64,000 nt of DNA from contig JAPFFF010000002.1 in the NCBI GenBank assembly GCA_039105265.1, forward strand, positions 5,084,001-5,148,000. Reading direction: 5' to 3'. A model generated the notes under the pieces. That model saw only the letters and a list, made by a program, of their open reading frames with translations. It did not search any database and was not told the DNA's origin. Position 1 is the first letter of the stretch, and every line of letters begins with the position of its first letter. This stretch comes from Tritrichomonas musculus. Taxonomy: Eukaryota > Parabasalia > Tritrichomonadida > Tritrichomonadidae. The translations under genes were made by a program, and so were the position numbers. This document shows, one piece after another, positions 35,201 to 43,800 of this stretch.

Positions 35201-36715
35201 ATGAACATATGAATTACATTTAGGACATATATGAATTTGTGTTAACTTTTCAGCATCTTTAATAAACATAATATGAATTGTAAGATCTTTTGTGAATAAT
35301 AATGCTGAATAAGTTTGATAATCTTTATTGAAAAACCATTGTTCTTGAATATCATATTGATTAATTTCACTAAAATATTCATAAATATTGATATTGATTT
35401 TATGTTTTTGTGCTGATTCTTTCATTTCATCTAATGTTACTCCTTTGAAATTATTTAGTATAAGTTGTCCTTCTTTAGGTATTTTTGTTGTATATTTGAT
35501 GTTATGTTCTTCTAATAATAATTTCTTAGCAACTTTAGTTCTATGATTTATTGTATAGTAATTGTTTTTCTCTTTTCTTTGATTTTCTGGATTTGTTAAT
35601 TTTGGATATAAACAACAAGCTAAGAATCTAAACCAGCATAAACAATCATCTTCATCATCAGCTATTATATAATTCTTTTGTGATTTGAAAATTTTGGGTA
35701 GATCTTTAATATGTCCAGTTACTTTTCTCATTCTCGAAACTGTAAATGAAACTGAATGTACTATTGTTAGTTTATTGTTAGATGATGTAGTTTCATAACT
35801 GTTTAAAACTGTTTCAATATACATTTTACAACTTTCTAAGCTTTGTTCATTATTAATTATAATTGGAATAGAAGATTTATAATTTTGCCATCTTATTTCT
35901 CTAGCTTCATATTCATATGTTTCTTCATAAGTCTCAAAATTAAACGTACTTGTTTCAAAAACTCCACTTAACTGAAAATGTATTTTAAAAGGTTTTAATT
36001 CTTCTTTGTATACTTTATATAATGATTCATATATTTTATTAAGTGAAGATATTTCATTAAAATAATATGTAATTATAGGTTCTTTATTATCAATTCTCTC
36101 TTTAATAAATTCAATAGGATAATGATAATTTTGTAATGTTTCAACAGCTTTATCAAAATTATTTGGATAATTGATAATAAGAAAATCGTTATGTTTATTT
36201 TGAAAAGAATGTCCGTTTTTCTGTAAATAATCATATAGTTCTTGATTTTCTGGTTCATTTATTTCTGGTTTATCAATTATATCTAATACTTCATTTATAG
36301 CTTTCTTTGCTATTTCTATATTATTCTTAATTAATTGTTCTTGTTTAAACTTATTTCTTAGTGATTTGTGTATATATTCATCATGTTTATCATTATATTT
36401 ATATTTATCTTTATTTTCACTTAATTGTTTAAAGTATTTATTATCTTCTTCTTCATTTATCTTATTTCTTTCGTTTAAGTAATCTTCAATAAAGAAATCA
36501 ATATCATTTTGTTTCACCAAACTTTTCTTTTTATCACCAAATATTCTTTCATAAGCATTATGTTTGTTTAAATATTTACATAATTCTATCTTATTTGAAA
36601 AAGAATCATCTTTTATAATTATGTTAGCATTTAATTCTGTATTTAATTTAATAATATATTTAATAATATCATTTTTATTCCAGGTTGCAAAATCTAATTC
36701 TACTATTTTTGTCAT
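32219..36715 (-). CDS. Maverick protein-primed DNA polymerase B with embedded HNH-like module
   Basis: A 1498-residue enzyme that replicates the element from its termini. Exonuclease motifs are YDFE (567-570), FNSSRFD (659-665) and YNDNDVEM (about 798-805). Polymerase motifs are DFNSLYPS (1041-1048, motif A), KISMNGSYG (about 1232-1240, motif B) and DTDS (1332-1335, motif C). Residues 497-521 form a Cys/His cluster (CPKC to HVKHC). Between Exo III and motif A, residues 913-951 hold CYLC, LDRID, GH, and CCIECNKLRKR, an HNH-like zinc module. The N-terminal 480 residues include DCLCWFRFLACCL, resembling a motif common in Maverick polymerases. The same layout is visible in the broken A' copy. Confidence 0.95.
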   Translation of the reverse strand: MTKIVELDFATWNKNDIIKYIIKLNTELNANIIIKDDSFSNKIELCKYLNKHNAYERIFGDKKKSLVKQNDIDFFIEDYLNERNKINEEEDNKYFKQLSENKDKYKYNDKHDEYIHKSLRNKFKQEQLIKNNIEIAKKAINEVLDIIDKPEINEPENQELYDYLQKNGHSFQNKHNDFLIINYPNNFDKAVETLQNYHYPIEFIKERIDNKEPIITYYFNEISSLNKIYESLYKVYKEELKPFKIHFQLSGVFETSTFNFETYEETYEYEAREIRWQNYKSSIPIIINNEQSLESCKMYIETVLNSYETTSSNNKLTIVHSVSFTVSRMRKVTGHIKDLPKIFKSQKNYIIADDEDDCLCWFRFLACCLYPKLTNPENQRKEKNNYYTINHRTKVAKKLLLEEHNIKYTTKIPKEGQLILNNFKGVTLDEMKESAQKHKININIYEYFSEINQYDIQEQWFFNKDYQTYSALLFTKDLTIHIMFIKDAEKLTQIHICPKCNSYVHYGKQNLYRFEDHVKHCDSKFKKHFVPVKEALPYCPHILNNSVYEYCLAYDIEWKPNIYYITYDFETMEQIINKESSKSTTINSRLIPISVSSCVKSAKGLLTKNFSLRDSKDFIINWINWLFEQSLTVYKDKQQYSCVPEKIDSNINVITVFGFNSSRFDSNLFKQYLNAEHWKIESNSIIGTLSSLKQFILVSSKYDTKLRFIDAQSFVAGGTLKQFGIDFGGENNSNKGVFPYEAINSENYNEVLSKSEPFNYDDFYSYLNQKNPLTKEEYEEYVKDSKNYRDRWSYLLAYNDNDVEMMIKPLDNLIKMNAEYKVDLISNLSLSKCSACIKYALAYKDFDVNAKYEIINKENTFKPSLKWFRYKCDSYYKQDQKYNQTHKDKPRNLDKCISVSDYDEFMKMYENSCCYLCDEHFTSENKPTLDRIDNDLGHELKNCKLCCIECNKLRKRNDEKITRLRIQLKKYCKLKHLPTLINDEQEYYSLRNNITGGLSNVQHRYNIKGETHINKFRYDSENNKVISEDTENIMTHVLGIDFNSLYPSSFSSTKHDFNKYHGGVMFMPGSFIKRIEVKDKQSKQRVIDIITNKTRFQPNPKYLFKAEVKLVCPKNKINYFINFPPVFRNIMIKNEENVIGSYMYNYLEKHKLTSLNKEERKLTMLLDTYGQYMTFSNYYLWFLLDHGLILEDVKSISLYEAHTGFNEFVTTFMKKRQDIISKKEKGNEKFYKISMNGSYGYDGINTEKFCKVKICDTNKAYQYIISQTYMNGAQLKDDLFIIQQQPKYYHCTTCLQESFWTLDNAKFVYLTFYYDFMNRCLDTNKFHLTSLDTDSYYFAVSGDSTKDIDQEFKYIIKDYEFYNKHIYKFMPNPNINNVYDEKKILGLCVEKYGENQIALCAKCYTIFNNNKQTKSLKLKGVSLKKNKIEYEDYNEILKNQTVKIGQNINLQMKNNIMSKVTINKNALTAFHNKMIVLENQSCAPYIFGLSANDYLINQ

Positions 36716-37079
36716 TTTTGATCTTATTATTTTTGCTTTTTGTTATTTATGTGTGAATAAAAGTTAAAAAATATAATAATTTAAAATTATAATATTTCAA
36801 ATTTCAAAATTAAATACAAAAATATAATAATTAATAACTCTTCTTTTATTCTACATACTCTATCTTATCTATTTTCTCTTCTTTCTCTATTATTCTACAA
36901 AAACATAATTGTCAAAATTAAAAAGTGACAATTATCCACTTTATTCAATTATTCTTTTCAATTATTCTTTTTATTCTTTTTTCATTTTATCTTTTATCCT
37001 ATTTATCTTTTATTCATTTATTTTTATTCAATTTGTTCTATAAACTATTGAAATACAAAAATAAAGTTTAAGTTTTTTA
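36716..37079. other. AT-rich spacer between polymerase and right terminal gene
   Basis: A 364-bp spacer rich in TTATTCTTTT words. It contains a partial match (AAAGTGACAATTATCCACTTT near 36921) to the intergenic repeat words of 17753 and 18784. No gene is seen. Confidence 0.5.
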
Positions 37080-37550
37080 TTAATTGTTTTCTTTATTATC
37101 TTGTTCGTCTTCTATATATTCTTCTTCTTCTTCTTCTATTTCATAAAACACAATATCGTTAATAGAAATATATTTCTTGAAATATTCTTTTCCTTCTTTA
37201 GAATTAAAGAAATTATAAGCTTCATTATCAAATGTTTCTTGAGAATAATCAAATAATACGTATTCACCGTAATTCTTTAACAGATATAGTTCAAAAGATG
37301 ATTTTGCTTCAATTTCACTTATTCTTAGATCACAACGATCTATTTTAGATATTAAATGATTCTGATTGCAGTATCTAACTATATTTAAGTTAAAATGATA
37401 AGTAATTAGTTTAGTTATTACATCAAAAGCTACTTTATCTTCAGATTCATTTAATATTCTCTCAAGATTTCTATTTTTAGTTCTATCAATTGTTTTATTT
37501 ACAAATTTGTTGATTAAATATTCAACGAAAGCTTTTGTGATTGATTCCAT
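37080..37550 (-). CDS. Terminal-repeat-adjacent Maverick protein (B right)
   Basis: A 156-residue protein starting MESITKAFVEYLINKFVNKT. It is helical, with an acidic tail (EEEEEEYIEDEQDNKENN). The ATG lies at the inner edge of the right terminal repeat, 11 bp after an initiator-like TCATA on the minus strand. EAYNFFNSKEGKEYFKKY matches the related block in the left-end protein. Both end genes face inward, so the inverted repeats appear to act as two copies of one promoter. Function unknown. Confidence 0.75.
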   Translation of the reverse strand: MESITKAFVEYLINKFVNKTIDRTKNRNLERILNESEDKVAFDVITKLITYHFNLNIVRYCNQNHLISKIDRCDLRISEIEAKSSFELYLLKNYGEYVLFDYSQETFDNEAYNFFNSKEGKEYFKKYISINDIVFYEIEEEEEEYIEDEQDNKENN

Positions 37551-37551
37551 T

Positions 37552-37779
37552 TTTGTTGTTGTATGATAAGAAAATAAAAAATAAAAAAATTTTTTAAAAT
37601 TAAATTTTGTATAAATATTATAAAAATATTGTGATGTTGTAGATTGTATATGAAAATCGGATTTTTTTCATATAGCAAGTATAATGGGTTCTAGATTGTG
37701 TAGAGAAATTGTTGAGATTTATTAGGTCAAGTATAAAAAAAAATTATTTGATACTTATTTCGCACATACTATTACTACT
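37552..37779. repeat. Right terminal inverted repeat of Maverick B
   Basis: Reverse complement of 15452-15679 with few differences. The element's last bases are CATACTATTACTACT. Confidence 0.93.
37562..37566 (-). promoter_or_regulatory. Initiator-like TCATA in the right repeat of B
   Basis: On the minus strand, TCATA lies 11 bp before the ATG at 37550. It corresponds to 15661-15665 in the left repeat. Confidence 0.45.
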
Positions 37780-37785
37780 TACGTT
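37780..37785. repeat. 6-bp target site duplication of Maverick B (right)
   Basis: TACGTT, identical to 15446-15451. Confidence 0.93.
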
Positions 37786-37849
37786 AATGGAAATTTTTAT
37801 ATTGACCTTAAGGTCATTTAATTAGTTCATTCATTTATTTAACAATAGA

Positions 37850-40800
37850 ATGGAAATAGAAGAAATTCTTAATAAGAAAAAAGAACTATACTCGCATATT
37901 CTAAATTTTTTAGAAAATGAAGATAATGAAGGAGAAGAAGAAGAAGACTCGACCCTTCATTTTCTAAATATTTGCAAGAATGAACAAGATTTAAAGGATT
38001 TTCTTTATATAATATTAAATATATCAAATAATCATCGAAGAATACCTGGCTTTTTTGAAAAAATTATCCAAATTTTCCGAACTTTCATACAAGACATTAA
38101 ATCACTTTTTTCAGATTGTGTTATTTATGATATATTTAAGTCAAATAAATTACTCATTCTTTTACTTTTTGAAAATAAAATTATAATTCCAAGCCCAAAT
38201 TTAATTAATATTATAATTTCAGAACTCAATCAATCGGCATACCGTTTATATTTCCCCATCAAATCTTATATTGATAAAAATACACAAGAACAAATTGAAA
38301 CAGAAATTTCCAACAAATACAAAACCGATTTAATTACATATCAACAAAAATGTCAAAAAGGTGAAAATGACACATATATCTGTCAATTAATTCAAAAAGA
38401 CCTGATAGATGATTTTATTTCCCATGTTAACATGAACAACTTTAGCCTTGAATCAAAAATCAAAGACTCAATTTTCGAGACCAATGACTTTTTGATAGGA
38501 AGCCATCCAACATTAATTGAATATGCTGCTTTTTTTGGTTCAATTGATATATTCCAATATTTAAGGCTAAATAAAGTGACAATCAATCCATCTATTTGGA
38601 AATATGCAATTCATGGTGGAAATCCTGATTTAATTCATCTTTTGGAAAGTATTAATGTAAAAATGCATTCTATTGATGACATATTGAATGAATGTATTAA
38701 ATGTCACCATAATTCAATAGCAAATTATATTATAAATAATTATATGGACGATGATTATATTATCAATTGTTCAGAGGGATTTAAATATTATAATTATGAA
38801 TTTACTCCAACTGATTACCAAACAGTTTTAAGATCATTTGACCCAAATAATCCTATTTTTAGTTCTTTTATTTCGTTAACTAAGATTACATTTCCTACTT
38901 CAAGTACTTACATAGGAGACAATAAATTAAAAAATTTAAAGCAATTATGTCATATCATAATTCCTCCTTCTCTAAAATATATTGGTGATAAAGCTTTTTC
39001 TGATTGCTCATCATTAACACAAATAATAATCAATCCTTCGGTAGTAGAAATAGGTAATTATGCGTTTTATAGATGCTCATCATTAATCCAAATGACAATT
39101 CCTTTTTCCTTAAAACGTATTTCTAATAATGTTTTTGCTGAATGCTCATCATTAAAAGAAATATCAATTCCTTCTTCTGTAAAAGAAATAGAAGAAAATG
39201 CTTTTCTGAAATGTAAATCATTGAATCAAATTACATTTGAAAATCCTTCTTCTTTAATTTCTATTGGACAAAACGCCTTTAAAGAATGTTTGTCATTAAC
39301 AAAAATAACAATTCCTTCCTCAGTTACAAAAATTGAAAATAATGTATTTTATGGATGCTCATCCTTGGAACAAATATCAATTCCGTCTTCTGTAAAATAT
39401 ATTGGACAGAATGTTTTTGCTGAATGTTCATCATTAAAGGAAATATCAATTCCTTCTTCTGTAAAAGAAATAGAAGAAAATGCTTTTCTGAAATGTAAAT
39501 CATTGAATCAAATTACATTTGAAAATCCTTCTTCTTTAATTTCTATTGGACAAAACGCTTTTAAAGAATGTTTGTCATTAACAAAAATAACAATTCCTTT
39601 TTCAGTAACAAAAATTGAAAATAATGTATTTTATGGATGCTCATCCTTGGAACAAATATCAATTCCGTCTTTTGTAAAATATATTGGACAGAATGCTTTT
39701 TATGATTGCTCGTCTTTAAAAGAAATATCAATTCCTTCTTCTGTAAAAGAAATAGAAGAAAATGCTTTTCTGAAATGTAAATTATTGAATCAAATTAAAT
39801 TTGAAAATCCTTCTTCTTTAATTTCGATTGGGCAAAACGCTTTTAAAGAATGTTTATCATTAACAAAAATAACAATTCCTTCCTCAGTGACAAAAATTGG
39901 GAATAATTCCTTTGAAGAATGTTTAAAATTAGAACAAATATCAATTCCTAGTTCAGTAAATATATTTGGAAATAATATATTCAAAGGAATCAAATCACTT
40001 GATATAACTGGAGATATTAAAATTATTCCTGACAATTTATTTAAACAATGCTTTTCATTAACCCAAATAACAATTCCTTCTTCTGTAACAAAAATTGGTC
40101 AAGGAGTTTTTAATGGATGTTCGTCTTTAGAGCAAATTAAAATTCTATCGTCATTTATTAAATTCGATAAAAATGTTTTTAAAGGAATCAAATCACTTGA
40201 AATAATGGGAAATATTAATAAAATATCTAATGAATTGTTTGTTTCTTGTACTTCTTTATTACAAATAAAGATTCCTTCTTCAGTAAAAGAAATTGGCAAT
40301 AAAGCATTTTATGGCTGTTCGTCATTAAAACAAGTTTTAATTCCTCCTTCTGTTGTAAAAATTGGCAATTATGCTTTTTCTGAATGTTCATTACTAACAC
40401 AAATTTTAATTCCTCATTCTGTTGCAAAAATTGGTGATTATGCTTTTTCTGAATGTTCATTACTAACACAAATTTCATTTGGAATGCCTTTTTCTCTATT
40501 TCATATTGGTCATAATGCATTTTCTAATTGCTATTCATTAAAGCAAATAACATTTGGAATGCCTTCATTTGTAACTTTTATTAGAAATAAAACTATTTTT
40601 GGATCTTTAAAAACAAATATATCATTTGAAATCCCTTCTTCAGTAACTAAAATTGGAAATAATATTTTTTATGGATGTTCATCATTGACACAAATAATAA
40701 TCCCTTCTTCTATAACTTCAATTGGGAATAAATCTTTTTGTAAATGTTCATCATTGACACAAATAATAATCCCATCTTCAGTGACTTCTATTGGGAATAA

Positions 40801-43800
40801 ATCTTTTTGTAAATGTTCATCATTGACACAAATAATAATCCCATCTTCAGTGACTTCTATTGGGAATAAATCTTTTTATAGATGTTCCTCATTATCTCAA
40901 ATAATGATCCCTTCTTCTGTAACTTCTATTGGGAGTAAAGCTTTCTATGAATGCTCTTCTTTAAAGGAAATATCAATACCTTCTTCTATATCTGATATTG
41001 GTGAAGGTGCTTTTTATGGATGCTCTATACTAGAATCATTAATAATTCCTTCCTGTGTAGCTAAAATTTGTGAAGGTACTTTTTATGGATGCTCATCATT
41101 AACACAATTATTAATTCCTTCTTCTGTAACTTTTATCGGAAATGAAGCTTTTCAAGGATGTTCATCATTAACTGAAATATCAATTCCTTCTTCTGTGAAA
41201 TCGATTGGTAATAAAGTTTTCTTTGAATGCACATCTCTTACAAAAATATCAATTCCTTCTTCTATAGAATCATTTGGAAATAATATTTTTGATGGTATTG
41301 AAACACTTGAAATAACTGGAGATATAAAAAGCATTCCTGATGAATTATTTAAAGGATGCTCATCATTAATCCAAATATCAATTCCATCTTCTATAATTTC
41401 AATTGGCGAAAGTTCTTTTGAAGGATGTTCATCATTAATCAAGATTACAATTCCTCCTTCTGTTATTTCAATTGGAAATTCTGCTTTCAAAGACTGTCCA
41501 TTATTGACAAATATAATAATTCTATCTTTAACCAAAATTGAATCAATGACTTTCCAAGGATGCTCATCATTGAAAGAAATAACAATTCCTTCTACTGTAA
41601 CTATTATTGATGATGCTGCATTTTACGGATGTTCATCCTTGACACAAATTTTGATTCCATCTTCGGTGACTTCAGTTGGTCATCTTGCTTTTTTTGAATG
41701 TTCTTCTTTAAAGGAAATATCAATACCTTCTTCTATATCTGATATTGGTGAAGGTGCTTTTTATGGATGCTCTTTACTAGAAACATTAATAATTCCTTCT
41801 TCTGTGACTGAAATTTGTGAAGGTACTTTTTATGGATGTTCATCATTAACACAATTATTAATTCCTTCTTCTGTAACTTTTATCGGAAATGAAGCTTTTC
41901 AAGGATGCTCATCATTAACTGAAATATTAATTCCTTCTTCTGTGAAATCGATTGGTAATAAAGTTTTCTTTGAATGCACATCTCTTACAAAAATATCAAT
42001 TCCTTCTTCTATAGAATCATTTGGAAATAATATTTTTGATGGTATTGAAACACTTGAAATAACTGGAGATATAAAAAGCATTCCTGATGAATTATTTAAA
42101 GGATGCTCATCATTAATCCAAATATCAATTCCATCTTCTATAATTTCAATTGGCGAAAGTTCTTTTGAAGGATGTTCATCATTAATCAAGATTACAATTC
42201 CTCCTTCTGTTATTTCAATTGGAAATTCTGCTTTCAAAGACTGTCCATTATTGACAAATATAATAATTCCATCAACTGTTGAACAAATTGGAATAAATTC
42301 TTTTTCCAATATAACTGAAATTTCAATTGATCAATATAAAACTAAATTTGAAGGAAATTGTTTTCATTCAATAGAACACTTAATTATCATAGGATCAACA
42401 AATGAACTCGTTGATAATAGAGAATTATATCAAAAAGCCAAAAAAATTACTATTTCTAATGGTATCACTACAATTAAGTCATCTGTTTTTAAATATTTAA
42501 GCTTATTAGAAGAAATTGTTATACCTCAATCTGTATCTTTGATTGAAAATAAAGCATTTAGGAATTGTATTAATTTAACTCATATTCATATTCCTTCTTC
42601 AGTTATTCAAATTGGGAGGAAAGCATTTTATAACTGCAAAAAATTAATAAATATATCAATTATGGGTCCAATTGATATAATAAGAGAATCAACTTTTGAA
42701 GCATGTGAAAAATTAGAGGAAGTAAATATTTCTCAAACAGTAAGAATGATAGAAAGAAATGCTTTTAAAGATTGCAATTCACTTAAAATTTTTACCCAAT
42801 TAAATTCAATAACATCAATTGATTCTGATGCATTTAATGGATGCTCATCTTTAGAGCATTTTAATATTCCAAAAACTGTTACTTATATTGGACCAAGAGC
42901 ATTTACTAATTGTGAAAGACTGAAAGAAATGGAAATTCCAAAATTAAAAACAATAGAAGATGGTTCTTTCAAGTTTTGTAGATCAATTAAAGAAATAATA
43001 ATTCCTGAATCAATTGAAGAAATTTCAGCAAATGCCTTTTTTGGATGTGTATTAATAGACAAAATAATTATTCCAAAATCTGTCAAAAGAATTTTAAAAA
43101 ATGCATTTTTCAGATTGGAAAACTTAACAAAAATAGATATCCCATCAACTGTACAATATGTTGGTGAATTCGCATTTTGCAAATGTAATAAATTATCTGA
43201 AGTAAAAACTGATTTATGCAGTACAAAAATTGAAACAAATTCTTTTGATGAATGTGATTCTTTAGATCATTTAATAATTAAATCACCTTGCCATGTAAAC
43301 CTAGAATCATTAGATATATTCAAAAAATTCCAACGAATTACAATTCTCGATGTTACAGATTCAGAAATTGATGTGTATCATAGAAACACATCAATGAAAT
43401 CAATGAAAATAGCAAATAATGCTTTAATGTTTTATGACTTATCAAGATTAAAATATATAACACTTCCTTCAAGTGTCACATGTATTAATAGTTATGCATT
43501 TGAAGATTGCAAAACATTGGTTGAAATATTTTATGAAGATATTAATTCAATCTTATCAATTGGAAAAGGTGCATTTATTGGATGCACTTCCTTAATTAAA
43601 TTTACAATTCCACCTTTAGTAACAGTAGTTGAAGAATCAACTTTTAATCGATGTTCATCTTTAAAAGAAATAAACTTTTCTTCATCTATTCAAATAATTG
43701 AAAAATTTGCCTTTAATCAATGCGTTAATATTGCAAAAATACAAATGCCTGATTCTGTAATTTCATTAGGAGAATATTCTTTTCGAAGTTGCAAGAGATT

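Larger units (their letters stand above)
15452..37779. mobile_element. Maverick/Polinton B, apparently whole
   Basis: A 22,328-bp element with 228-bp nearly identical terminal inverted repeats starting AGTAGTAATAGTATGTGCG and a 6-bp target duplication TACGTT. It carries polymerase B, integrase, packaging ATPase, major capsid protein, a fibre-like protein, an HNH protein and about a dozen unknown genes, all with open frames. It looks whole and recent. I cannot see an adenovirus-type protease in it, unlike Maverick A''. Confidence 0.95.

Noticed and set aside
41152-42309. Minus-strand frames of 127 and 136 residues opposite the BspA-like gene
   Set aside because: Shadows of the leucine-rich repeats; the periodic codons keep the opposite strand open.
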